In this document: positions 8,801 to 16,296 of the stretch, one piece after another
How positions within the stretch are numbered: the stretch's first letter is position 1
Layout: the number at the start of each line of letters is the position of its first letter
Source of the DNA: JAIEPT01 sp038217425
Lineage (GTDB): Bacteria; Planctomycetota; Planctomycetia; Gemmatales; Gemmataceae
DNA: 41,003 nt
Direction of reading: 5' to 3'
NCBI GenBank assembly: GCA_038217425.1
Contig: JBBQPM010000047.1
Location: forward strand, 1 to 41,003
Notes under the pieces: generated by a model
What the model was told of the DNA's origin: nothing
The model's database searches: none
The model's input: the letters and a program-made list of their open reading frames with translations, nothing else
Made by a program: the position numbers and the translations under genes

Positions 8801-10097
8801 GCCAGCCTGTCGGCCGTGCCTGAATCGGGCGATCGTCCAGGTATCGACGCAGGTCGTCCGCCAACTCCAGCGCCGACGCGTACCGCAACTCCGGCTTCTT
8901 CTCAAGGCATTTGAGGCCGATCGTCTGCAGGTCGGTCGGGACCGTCGGCTGCAATCGTTTGGGCGGCACCGGCTCATCGTGCAGAACCTGATACACCGTA
9001 TCCATCACCGTGGCAGCGCGGAACGGCGGGCGACCAGTGAGCAGTTCGTACAGAATGGCGCCGAGGGCGTATACGTCGGCGGCGGGACCGGCCTCTGAGG
9101 CGTGGCCCGCCGCTTGTTCCGGGGCCATGTAACTAGGTGTGCCGAGGATGTCGCCGGTGCGAGTTTGGCCGCTCTCCTGGGCCAGGCGTTTGACCAGTCC
9201 GAAATCGGCGATCTTGGGGACGCACGTCTTCAGATCGCGGCCGGCTTCGGGGAACGCCAGCAGGATATTGGCCGGCTTCAGATCGCGATGGACGATGCCG
9301 TGCTGATGCGCGGCATGCACCGCTCGGGCGATGATCTCGGCGAGGCGAGCGGCAATCGGCGCGGGCTGCGGAGTGGCAGCGAGGTGCTGACTGAGACTGC
9401 CGCCGGCGACGTATTCGAGCGAGAAATAGGGCCGACCCTCCATTTCGCCGATTTCGTGGATCTGCACGATGTTGGGATGCTGGAGCTGCGCGACCGCCTC
9501 CGCTTCGACGCGGAAGCGTCGGCGTTCTTCCTCCGACGCCGCCCCGTCCGCGGAGATCATCTTGAGCGCGACCGTGCGTGCCAGGCGGAGGTGTCGGGCT
9601 TTATAAACGACCCCCATGCCGCCGCGGCCCAACGTCGCCAGAATCTCGTAATCCGCCAGCTTCGGCAAAGATGAATCATGCCCCTTAGGGCCGGCGGTGA
9701 TCGTTTCAGCCTCGCCTGTCAGTTGCTGAAAGGTCTCGCCCGAGCAGACGTTCGGAAAGCGCCGGAGGTATTCTTCCGGCGAAGGTTGGTCGCCGTAGGC
9801 ACGACGCACTTGATACTCTTGCTGCACCAGTCGGCTCAGAATCTCGATTTCGGCGAGTTGCGGGAAGTCGCTCAGATACATTTCAACGCGCGGCCCCGGG
9901 TTGGGCGTATCGTGGCAGGCGCGCCACGCCATTTCCAGATCGATGTGCACGAGCTCTTCGAGCGTGGGCAGAAAGCGTGGATCGTGGTCGGCAGGTAGGT
10001 AGTTGCGCAGCATCCGCCGTTCGCCGCGCCGCCAGGCTTCCTCGAACCGTCTACGGGCCTGTTCATCGACCGAGGATTGTTGGGAGGGTTCGATCAT
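5820..10097 (-). CDS. Membrane Ser/Thr protein kinase with WD40 propellers and TPR-like tail
   Basis: A predicted eukaryotic-type kinase of about 1425 residues. Using the ATG at 10097 (AGGTG 9 nt upstream; an in-frame GTG at 10109 is the alternative), the order is as follows. A ~145-residue N-terminal helical region precedes the kinase domain (about 150-425), which has the glycine loop LGRGGMG (156-162), K179, HRDLKPAN (270-277), DFG (298-300) and APE (325-327). One membrane segment lies at about 446-466. About 14-15 WD40-like repeats then run over 550-1215, each with an FSPDGK-like turn and a WD or WN ending, enough for two seven-bladed propellers. A helical TPR-like end completes it. All catalytic motifs are intact. 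The kinase would be cytoplasmic with the propellers on the other side of the membrane; the ligand is unknown. It lies inside the att-bounded region. Confidence 0.93.
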   Translation of the reverse strand: MIEPSQQSSVDEQARRRFEEAWRRGERRMLRNYLPADHDPRFLPTLEELVHIDLEMAWRACHDTPNPGPRVEMYLSDFPQLAEIEILSRLVQQEYQVRRAYGDQPSPEEYLRRFPNVCSGETFQQLTGEAETITAGPKGHDSSLPKLADYEILATLGRGGMGVVYKARHLRLARTVALKMISADGAASEEERRRFRVEAEAVAQLQHPNIVQIHEIGEMEGRPYFSLEYVAGGSLSQHLAATPQPAPIAARLAEIIARAVHAAHQHGIVHRDLKPANILLAFPEAGRDLKTCVPKIADFGLVKRLAQESGQTRTGDILGTPSYMAPEQAAGHASEAGPAADVYALGAILYELLTGRPPFRAATVMDTVYQVLHDEPVPPKRLQPTVPTDLQTIGLKCLEKKPELRYASALELADDLRRYLDDRPIQARPTGWLGRVSKWARRKPALASLLVVILLATVGLAGGGLWYNGRLQSALDLATEEGNRRREQLVRVQVDNGNRLAEEGDLFGALPWYTAAWELDKNDAERAQTHRVRIGAVLQQTPKLAGLWAHDGAVRHAVFSPDGKYLATTSASGTAHLWDVVTGAERFAPLRHREYVSHIAFSPKGDRLVTASYDRTARVWDAVTGKPLTDPIEHPYPVHHATWNADATQIVTASGNWQGNDLGGEAQVWNAETGVVHFKRWQASALLFGILGPDSKTILLSALNGKADVYDVATGKLLTSRNVLSVGPRPDTTIRYGSFHPGGKMVLLPYGKSMEFWDPHTWTRYAGNNQASKPYPAPFYHAHHATFDANGRYLAAAGDDGELRLWDLRYSIQNNFRHPRGVYFSQFSPDGNFLVTLCKDYTAQVRNIATGERITPILKHGALIHHATFSPDGRYLVTTCEDGVVRMWDLLSNWPGERRPDFPLFKARFDPQMKIAGDSAIGQFRLIDTATAKTVSMLAKDSWSVAFSPDGKLLAMISGEKVTRIRVWDVASSKLLSESTEEPGLMSVRFDSQGETVLGIANPYVYAKAGEKPPPIAGSAMLWDWRKNKAVCAPLKHPGRIEHAAFRPDGKRLATGCTDGKARIWDIETGQVLAVLEHRETVGHVAFSSDGRRLLTASNDRSVRLWNADAGEACAEPLLHPDDVISAIWSPDDGKIATLCLNQTVRIWDSRTSAALSPPLLHRRLPEIIAFDRGGTRLLTTADATRLTGFATEVRVWNALGIPLTPIISMPARVQAARFDSDSLILGMNDGSAITLPLKPESRGLDEAKRLSQLLSGRKIDLADSLAPLSAGEQAALWNSLTREPDGNTERVQNWHRYHAKESRFRNRYGAVWHLDRLIAIDPSDVEYRLQRAPLLAEFGRHEEVMPEYRKILELLQRADDPRAGTLWKLALVDYNQAVNFNALDWRPLAVRSLIYLELQDLEKANADLAGARRLMPKKSEQPRP

Positions 10098-10109
10098 GTT
10101 CGATTGCAC

Positions 10110-10590
10110 CTACAAGCCTGTGTGCGAAACGGCATCGCCGAGGCGAGGCTGACTCGACGGCCATTCTCGACCGACGGGGGCCGGTCTGCAAGGGCATGGC
10201 GTGGAAAAACAATCAATCGCACTCTTAGTTCGACCGTTACACTACGGAATCGACGAGCTTAATGACGGCCGCGCAAGGGGATTGTCATCCTTAGGCGGAG
10301 GCGGCCAATTCCTCAGCCGAATTGCGTTACGCGGGGAAATACATCGTCACATGGGAAGAATGTCAGGACATCGATTTTCACGACGGCTCAGCCTATCTAT
10401 GGGACAAGGTGGTTATCGACACAGAATTTCGCGTTGACTTAGCGCGTAGCGTAGACAAGAGGCAAACACTTGCGGACGACCCGTTTGGCTATTTATCGGT
10501 CCATAAGATATTCCAAATGTCCTCCAGGCGACGGGCCACGCGCCGACCCCGGATCATGCTGGAAGTTTCGCCGAGCGATCAGGCTGACCT
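10110..10590. other. Intergenic region without a recognised gene
   Basis: This region separates the kinase (minus) from the TrhO-RluA gene (plus), so promoters of both should lie here. A plus-strand frame (10322 onward) reads YAGKYIVTWEECQDIDFHDG and continues to about 10510 with plausible protein-like composition. It has no good start and runs into the out-of-frame TrhO region. It may be a gene remnant; I do not recognise it. Confidence 0.3.
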
Positions 10591-12393
10591 ATGCACGCCA
10601 TTCAAAACATCGCCGGGTACAAGTTCGCGGCGCTGGAAAACCTCAAGGCCCTGCGCGAACGTCTCGCCGAGCGTTGCAAGGCCTGGCGCCTCAAGGGGAC
10701 CATTCTGCTCGCGGCCGAAGGGATCAATTTGTTCGTGGCCGGCGAAGCTGATTCCGGGGACCGTTTGCTGGCCGAACTGCGGTCGATCGCCGGGCTGGAC
10801 GGTCTGCAGGTCAAGATCAGCGCCAGCGATCATCAACCTTTTTCCCGCATGCTGGTCAAAATCAAGAAAGAGATCATCGCTTTCGGCGTTGACGGGATCG
10901 ATCCAAGCCGGCAACCTGCCCCCAAGATCTCCGCCCGCGAACTCAAGACCTGGCTCGACGAAGGCCGGCCCTTCGCACTGCTCGACACGCGCAACGATTA
11001 CGAGGTCAAGCTCGGCACCTTTGATTCCGCGCTCGAGCTGGGGATTCATCACTTCCGTGATTTCCCTGACGCCGTCCGCCGATTGCCGAAAAACCTCAAG
11101 GATGGGCCAATCGTCATGTTTTGCACCGGCGGCATCCGCTGCGAGAAGGCCGGGCCGTTCATGCAGCGCGAAGGCTTTCGCCACGTCTACCAGCTCGAGG
11201 GCGGCATCCTCAAGTACTTCGAAGAAATTGGCGGCGAGCACTACCACGGCGAATGCTTCGTCTTCGACCAGCGCGTCGGTCTCGACCCCAGCCTGCGTGA
11301 AACGGCCAACACCCAATGTTTCGTGTGCTGGACGCCGCTCACCGAAGAGAACCAACGCGACGCGCGCTTTGCCGAGGGGAAGTCGTGCCCCTTTTGCTTC
11401 GTGCCCACGGACGAACAGCGTCGGCGTGCCCTGGAAGATCGCCAGGCGGCGCTGCGACGAGCCGTCAATCCGCTCCCCGGCAGCGAACCGTACGACAACT
11501 ATCGGCCCGTCAAAACCCCGGCGGCGTACGACGGCCGGATGCTGCTCGATCTGCTGTCAGGTATTTTCCCCCATTTGCCGCGCGCACATTGGCAAACCCT
11601 TTGCGAGCAGGGCCGATTCTTGAACAGCGACCGACAACGCGTGAGGCCCAACCACATCGTGCGCGCTGGCGACGTCTTCCTGCACCATCTGCCCAACACG
11701 CGCGAACCGGACGTGAGCGCGGACATTCGGCTGGTCCACGAAGACGAAGCGATGATTGTGGTGCACAAGCCCGCGCCGTTGCCGACGCACCCGAGCGGAC
11801 GCTTCAACCGCAACACGCTGGCGTATATCCTGGCTCAGGTCTATCGCCCGCAAAAGCCAAGGCCCGCCCATCGGCTCGACGCCAACACCACGGGGCTGAT
11901 CGTGTTCGCCCGCACGGCCCACTTCGCCACGTTGCTGCAATCGCAATTCGAGGCGGGAACCGTGGAAAAGATTTACCTGGCCCGCGTCCTCGGCCATCCG
12001 CCGGAGGATGCGTTCAGCTCGACGGCGCCAATTCGAGCCACGGCCGGTGTCCTGGGCGGTCGCGACGTGGACCCGCAGGGGTTGCCCGCGCGAACCGATT
12101 TTCGCGTTCGACGCCGGGATCCCGATGGCACGGCCTTGCTGGAAGTACGGCCACGCACGGGCCGAACCAATCAGATTCGCGTCCACCTCTGGGAACTCGG
12201 TTGGCCGATCCTCGGCGACTCGGCGTATCTCCCCGACCAGAAAATGGGCGACACGCAAACGATTCCTGTCGACGCTCCGCCGTTGTGTCTGCACGCCTGG
12301 CGGCTGAAGTTCGCTCATCCCATCACTAAAGAACGGGTTGCGTTCGAAGCGCGGCCGACTTGGGGTGAAGGCATTGTTCCGGTTACCCCGTAA
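10591..12393 (+). CDS. trhO: TrhO (rhodanese-type tRNA U34 hydroxylase) fused to RluA-family pseudouridine synthase
   Basis: A 600-residue fusion. Residues 1-275 match TrhO/YceA: an N-terminal acylphosphatase-like fold (WRLKGTILLAAEGINLF), a rhodanese domain with the active-site loop CTGGIRCEKA (C178, C184), and a four-cysteine zinc-type module (C243, C246, C266, C269). TrhO makes 5-hydroxyuridine at tRNA position 34. Residues ~305-600 are a RluA-type pseudouridine synthase with the catalytic signature HRLDANTTG (Asp430) and RTGRTNQIRVHL. An S4-like segment lies before it (~315-370). Both active sites look intact. The ATG is the first in frame with TrhO homology; no strong ribosome binding site is visible. 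The RluA target (rRNA or tRNA) cannot be told. It lies inside the att-bounded region. Confidence 0.92.
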   Translation: MHAIQNIAGYKFAALENLKALRERLAERCKAWRLKGTILLAAEGINLFVAGEADSGDRLLAELRSIAGLDGLQVKISASDHQPFSRMLVKIKKEIIAFGVDGIDPSRQPAPKISARELKTWLDEGRPFALLDTRNDYEVKLGTFDSALELGIHHFRDFPDAVRRLPKNLKDGPIVMFCTGGIRCEKAGPFMQREGFRHVYQLEGGILKYFEEIGGEHYHGECFVFDQRVGLDPSLRETANTQCFVCWTPLTEENQRDARFAEGKSCPFCFVPTDEQRRRALEDRQAALRRAVNPLPGSEPYDNYRPVKTPAAYDGRMLLDLLSGIFPHLPRAHWQTLCEQGRFLNSDRQRVRPNHIVRAGDVFLHHLPNTREPDVSADIRLVHEDEAMIVVHKPAPLPTHPSGRFNRNTLAYILAQVYRPQKPRPAHRLDANTTGLIVFARTAHFATLLQSQFEAGTVEKIYLARVLGHPPEDAFSSTAPIRATAGVLGGRDVDPQGLPARTDFRVRRRDPDGTALLEVRPRTGRTNQIRVHLWELGWPILGDSAYLPDQKMGDTQTIPVDAPPLCLHAWRLKFAHPITKERVAFEARPTWGEGIVPVTP

Positions 12394-12698
12394 ACGCGAC
12401 TGAATCATGCGTAGTTCAGGATTTAAGCGGCCTGATTTGAGCGTGTGTCGGTCGCCGAACGGCGTCGAGGTCCAGTGCGACCTGCCGACCGACCAGCACT
12501 GCCGCAACGTCTCCAGCCACTGGAAGGGATGCTGCGTCCAGACCAGCCTCAACCACTCGGCTCGCTGGCAGGACGTGCCTGAGTTGGTCGACTTTCAAAG
12601 AGGGTGCAGCAAAAAGGCCTCGTCGACGGCTCGTACCCGGAGGAAACCGATCGGCGCATCCGGATGATCTTCCAGGACAGGGGCTCGCCAACCGTCTG
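12394..12698. other. Gap with no convincing gene
   Basis: Both strands have short open frames (plus 12407-12667, minus 12416-12691), but neither has a ribosome binding site or a recognisable family pattern. Protein-like segments in different plus-strand frames (for example CDLPTDQHCRNVSSHWKG) hint at an eroded gene. I cannot name it. Confidence 0.25.
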
Positions 12699-13253
12699 CT
12701 ACAGGGCAGTTTGGGACTCGAGGAAATGATCCCAGGCGGCCGGAGAGAAGAGGATTACATCGCCGGGCTCGGCATCATGATTGCCCGAGTCAGGGCCGAG
12801 GAGCCCGAAGTAGAACGACACCGTGGGTGACATTCGCACTGCCTGATGCGCCCCGTGAGAGGCGCGTGCCATGTCCGCCATCTTCTTACCAATCCTCTCG
12901 GCGTTGAGCATAATTACGCTACCCGAGGCGAAGAGGAACAGGCCGAGCCAAAAGAACGCCATCACGAACATCGAAACGATCCAGCCGTCACTGACTGGGG
13001 GGTTCCACCCGCGAACGGCCGCCGAGATGCCGAGGTACGATCCGATGACCACAGTAGTCGCGAGAACAATGGTACGGACGGGGTAGACGGTCTGATTCAG
13101 CTCATGCCGCATAGCGCCGCCGACGTCGTACGTCGTAACCGTCGTCGTTACGCTATCTCCTATGCGCCTCGTGACGTGGGCGGTGTGATCGTACTGCACG
13201 GTCGAATTCCTCTTGACGGCGGAAACCCGTACGGACCAGAAGACGATTGCCAT
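12699..13253 (-). CDS. Hypothetical membrane protein (element right arm)
   Basis: A 184-residue protein that I do not recognise. The ATG at 13253 has GAGG about 7 nt upstream and is preferred to the TTG 18 codons earlier. Hydrophobic segments lie near the N-terminus (MAIVFWSVRVSAV), around TIVLATTVVIGSYLGISAAV, and around WIVSMFVMAFFWLGLFLFAS. A cytoplasmic-looking C-terminal third follows, with a VSFYFGLLGPDSG stretch. It is the last of three minus-strand membrane genes at this end of the element, 124 nt after the zinc-finger gene. Confidence 0.65.
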   Translation of the reverse strand: MAIVFWSVRVSAVKRNSTVQYDHTAHVTRRIGDSVTTTVTTYDVGGAMRHELNQTVYPVRTIVLATTVVIGSYLGISAAVRGWNPPVSDGWIVSMFVMAFFWLGLFLFASGSVIMLNAERIGKKMADMARASHGAHQAVRMSPTVSFYFGLLGPDSGNHDAEPGDVILFSPAAWDHFLESQTAL

Positions 13254-13377
13254 GGGCAACCTCACAAAAAGGAAGGCGTCCGGCTTGGTTGGGTCAACTG
13301 CCGCCAAGCTACGACGACCTCGATGGCCGAACGATTAAGGATAAGCTACTGGGACCGCCTGCAAGACCTTCATCCCC

Positions 13378-14439
13378 TCACCGGATCTTCAGTCGGTAGT
13401 TCAAGTAGTTGACAATCTCCTCGCCCGGCGGATCTCCGGTCGGGTTCTCCCAGCTCTGAAGGGTCTCGCCCGGAACCGATCCTTCGAACGTGAGTCGCCG
13501 AAGGCACTGAGGACCCTCCGGATCGAGAATCGTCACGACACAGAGAATCACCACGCGGGATCGGCCATCAATATATTTGCCTCGCGGGTCCGGCCGGTAC
13601 TCGAGCCAAACCACAGTCTTGACCTCCTCGGGAGTAGCGGCTCGCAGCTCCGGCTTCAGGCCGCCGAACACCAATGGATCGATTTGCGTGCTGCCCAGGT
13701 TGACCACGACGACCTTTCCCGGAATCGCTAGCTCGGGATCCTTTGCGTGGTAGTAGCCGCCGATATCGCGATAGTCGACCGTCGGGCCCTTGAGGAGGCG
13801 ATTGCGAAGTTCGGTAGTGTAGTCATGGAGGTGAGCCGCGAAGACGGGAGCCAGTTCGGCGCCCACCTTCCGATACTCCCCCCGCTTAACGACGCCGACG
13901 ATGATGCCGACGATCAGGAGGCAGACAAAAAGACCGACGAGGCTGGCACCGGCGACCTTCAGGACGCGATCGATGCGCGGCCGAGTCCAGCGCCGCACTG
14001 CCGCAACGTAGCCCCACATCAACCCCGCCGCCGGCAGGCTTGCGGCGAACAGCGCCAGGACCATCCCCCGGATTTTGTTCGACGTCCATTGAGCCTTGGC
14101 GCCAGGCTCGTCTTCGCTAAAAGCGCCGAAGACAAAGCTCAAGATCATCCACGCGATGGCGAAAACGATCATCGCGCCCGTGAGTCGCATGCTCCAATCG
14201 ACCTGGCGATCCTCCGAGCCGCTCGCGGCGAGGTCCGGCGCCTGCGTTGGCGGTGCGGACGCTTGCGTCGTTGACGGCAGCGATGGAGGAACGGATCTGG
14301 CTGAGGACGACGGCGCGCCAGACGCGCCCTCTATCCTAAAGATCTCATGGCAGGCGGGACACTTGATTCGTTTGCCCGCAAGAGAATCGTCGAGTCGAAG
14401 TCTCTTCTGGCATTTAGAGCATTTGACCCGCACCAACAT
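13378..14439 (-). CDS. MJ0042-type zinc-finger membrane protein
   Basis: A 353-residue protein. The N-terminus is a CxxC-x16-CxxC zinc finger (C7, C10, C27, C30) of the MJ0042 type, followed by a Ser/Pro/Ala-rich linker (~40-75). Three hydrophobic segments follow (around MIVFAIAWMILSFVFGAF, VLALFAASLPAAGLMWGYVA and ASLVGLFVCLLIVGIIVGVV). A soluble C-terminal domain of about 160 residues completes it (KVVVVNLGSTQIDP, then VVWLEYRPDPRGKY). Such architecture is frequent in planctomycetes and mostly of unknown function. The ATG is preceded by a G6 run that can serve as ribosome binding site. Confidence 0.78.
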   Translation of the reverse strand: MLVRVKCSKCQKRLRLDDSLAGKRIKCPACHEIFRIEGASGAPSSSARSVPPSLPSTTQASAPPTQAPDLAASGSEDRQVDWSMRLTGAMIVFAIAWMILSFVFGAFSEDEPGAKAQWTSNKIRGMVLALFAASLPAAGLMWGYVAAVRRWTRPRIDRVLKVAGASLVGLFVCLLIVGIIVGVVKRGEYRKVGAELAPVFAAHLHDYTTELRNRLLKGPTVDYRDIGGYYHAKDPELAIPGKVVVVNLGSTQIDPLVFGGLKPELRAATPEEVKTVVWLEYRPDPRGKYIDGRSRVVILCVVTILDPEGPQCLRRLTFEGSVPGETLQSWENPTGDPPGEEIVNYLNYRLKIR

Positions 14440-14610
14440 GGCATGCCCCCCAATTCTTTATGCCTCGCCAGCGGCCGCTGCAGGTGACCAGCGCGAAGCC
14501 AGTCCCCCTTGTGTTACCTTCTTGGAGAACGAAAGCTCGCCAGGGTTGCCCGTGCTCGTCGGACACGGCGGACTGCTCCTTGAACAAGTTGCCCACCGGA
14601 GCGACCAACC

Positions 14611-15153
14611 TTACAGTGATTTGAACACCACCCGCCGGAGCAGAGTGGCGGCACCCCAGGCGGCCGCAGCAATCACGAACGTCCCGGCGACACCGAGCGC
14701 GGCCGGCCAGGGCTCCTGGTACGTCAGACTGAGTACCCAGACTGAGCACGCGAAGAGGCCGAGAAGGACGCCGACGATCGCGAGGCACCCGCCGTTGAGT
14801 CCTTCCCCCGCGATCTCGTTCTGTTGGAAAACGCGCTGCCCCAAGCTGACTCCTTGCGCCACCTTGGCATCCATCGCGAGCCGGAGTTGGAAAAGGTAAG
14901 CTGCCAAGCCGTACCATAGGGCCGCGCACCAGCCGCCCCCCACCGCGATCTCCACCACGAAGTCAGCCCCTCTCTGAACATTAAAAAGTGTCCCAAGCGG
15001 GAGGTACTTTCCCGAGCCCCCCGACACAAGAGCCGCGGCGCCGACCAGGGCGAAGAGGGCAGCGATAGGTGAGGCAACGAGGCAAGTAACCTGCGCCCGA
15101 CGGCGGGCTTGGCGCTGGTCTGCCGTTAGCAATCGGTACGCCGAATCGCTCAT
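14611..15153 (-). CDS. Hypothetical four-helix membrane protein (element right end)
   Basis: A 180-residue protein beginning MSDSAYRLLTADQRQARRRA. The open frame extends 40 codons upstream, but the ATG at 15153 has GGGAG about 6-8 nt upstream and begins a soluble, basic N-terminus followed by four hydrophobic stretches (about 24-45, 65-90, 120-145, 150-172). No family is recognised. It is the gene nearest attR and the first of three consecutive minus-strand membrane genes. Confidence 0.65.
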   Translation of the reverse strand: MSDSAYRLLTADQRQARRRAQVTCLVASPIAALFALVGAAALVSGGSGKYLPLGTLFNVQRGADFVVEIAVGGGWCAALWYGLAAYLFQLRLAMDAKVAQGVSLGQRVFQQNEIAGEGLNGGCLAIVGVLLGLFACSVWVLSLTYQEPWPAALGVAGTFVIAAAAWGAATLLRRVVFKSL

Positions 15154-15334
15154 TGAGTTCTCCCAAGAACGCCATTTCATGTCGAAGGCGGCGCAGAATC
15201 CGGCGCACTGACTACGCAACACCATCCCATCGACCTCGCCGCCGTCATCGACGCTTGGCAAATACTGCCACAACCAATTCGCTCCCGAATCTCGGCAATG
15301 ATCCGAGCGAACAGGTCGCGTTTTGGAGGGGTGG

Positions 15335-15353
15335 TCAAGTCCCCTTGGGGGTA
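15335..15353 (+). repeat. attR core, distal copy of tRNA-Glu 3' end
   Basis: An exact 19-bp copy of 2948-2966, not embedded in a tRNA. The bases to its left (element side) do not form the rest of a cloverleaf. On the minus strand it encodes TPKGT-stop of the deacetylase-like gene. Confidence 0.8.
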
Positions 15354-16288
15354 TTTTTCTCTAGCAGGCAGCGCAGGTGAGCTTCGACCGACTCCGCTAA
15401 CATGTCGAGATTGTAGCCCCCTTCCAACAGGCTGACGATCCGCCCGGCACAGTGAGCCTGAGCCGCCGCGCGGAGATCGTTCGTCATTTCCGCGAAGTCT
15501 TCCGTTTCCAAACCCAACGCGCCGATCGGATCGGCGTAATGGGCGTCGAACCCGGCGCTCAGCAAGATCAACTCGGGTTTGATCCGATCCGCCGCTTCCT
15601 CAAGCGCATTTCGAAACCGACTCCGAAACTCCTGCCTCGACGTGCCGTGCGGCAACGCGACGTTGCGGTTCAAGCCCAGTCCCCGGCCGCTCCCCGTCTC
15701 ATCCTCGGCGCCGGTGCCCGGATAAAAGCCGTGACCGTAGCGGTGAATGCTGAGAAATGAAACCACGGGATCTTCGTAGAAGACGTCTTGCGTGCCGTTG
15801 CCGTGATGGACGTCCCAGTCGACGATGAGGATTCGGGTAAGCCCGAACGCATCCTGGGCATGGCGAGCGGCGAGGGCGATGTTGTTGAAGAGACAAAAGC
15901 CCATGGAGTGTTGAGGTCGAGCGTGATGCCCGGGGGGCCGAACCAGGCACAAGGCATTCTCCGCGCGTCCGGTCATGACCGCATCGACCGCGGCGACCCC
16001 CGCGCCGGCCGCCGCCAGGGCGACGCGGTAGGACTCCGCGGAGGTCGGCGTATCGCCGTCGAGATATGCCTGTTTCCGCGCCGCCGCTTCTGCCCGTATC
16101 GCGACCTCCGGTGCATGCACGCGCGCGATGCGCTCGGCCTCGAGCGGCTTAAACGTGCCGTGTTCACAGCGCTCGGCGAGACCGGTCGATTTGAGCCGGC
16201 GTTCGATCCAGATTAGCCGCTTGGCCGACTCCGGATGTCTTCCCGTGTTATGTTGTTGAAACAGCGGATCGCGAAATAGTAAAGTCAT
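15335..16288 (-). CDS. Histone deacetylase/acetoin-utilisation family zinc hydrolase
   Basis: A 317-residue arginase/deacetylase-fold enzyme that removes acetyl groups from lysine side chains, polyamines or small amides. Motifs in order: RPPGHHA (H121, H122), GFCLFNNIALAA, DWDVHHGNGT with zinc ligands D159 and H161, HRYGHGFYPGTG, SAGFDAHYADP with the third ligand D248, and LEGGYN (Y292). All catalytic residues are present. The ATG at 16288 lies 8 nt after the upstream methyltransferase stop with AGGAACGGG before it, so the two form an operon; the longer open frame upstream is a shadow. The last six codons including the stop are the attR core. Confidence 0.93.
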   Translation of the reverse strand: MTLLFRDPLFQQHNTGRHPESAKRLIWIERRLKSTGLAERCEHGTFKPLEAERIARVHAPEVAIRAEAAARKQAYLDGDTPTSAESYRVALAAAGAGVAAVDAVMTGRAENALCLVRPPGHHARPQHSMGFCLFNNIALAARHAQDAFGLTRILIVDWDVHHGNGTQDVFYEDPVVSFLSIHRYGHGFYPGTGAEDETGSGRGLGLNRNVALPHGTSRQEFRSRFRNALEEAADRIKPELILLSAGFDAHYADPIGALGLETEDFAEMTNDLRAAAQAHCAGRIVSLLEGGYNLDMLAESVEAHLRCLLEKNTPKGT

Positions 16289-16296
16289 CCCGTTCC

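Larger units (their letters stand above)
2948..15353. mobile_element. 12.4-kb integrative element in tRNA-Glu
   Basis: The element is bounded by an exact 19-bp direct repeat: the 3' end of tRNA-Glu at 2948-2966 and a copy at 15335-15353 with no surrounding tRNA. A tyrosine recombinase is the first gene inside the tRNA-proximal end. This is the standard arrangement of tRNA-targeting integrative elements. Gene content in order: integrase, two small overlapping genes (one helix-turn-helix), truncated nuclease-like gene, decayed fragment, kinase-WD40, TrhO-RluA, and three membrane proteins. No relaxase, type IV secretion, portal or capsid gene was recognised, so it looks defective, satellite-like or mobilised by other elements. 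Whether the kinase and TrhO-RluA genes arrived with the element or were present already cannot be decided from this window. Confidence 0.75.

Noticed and set aside
12407..12691. Possible transposase remnant on either strand
   Set aside because: No catalytic motif, no terminal inverted repeats, and no recognised family; kept only as an unassigned gap.
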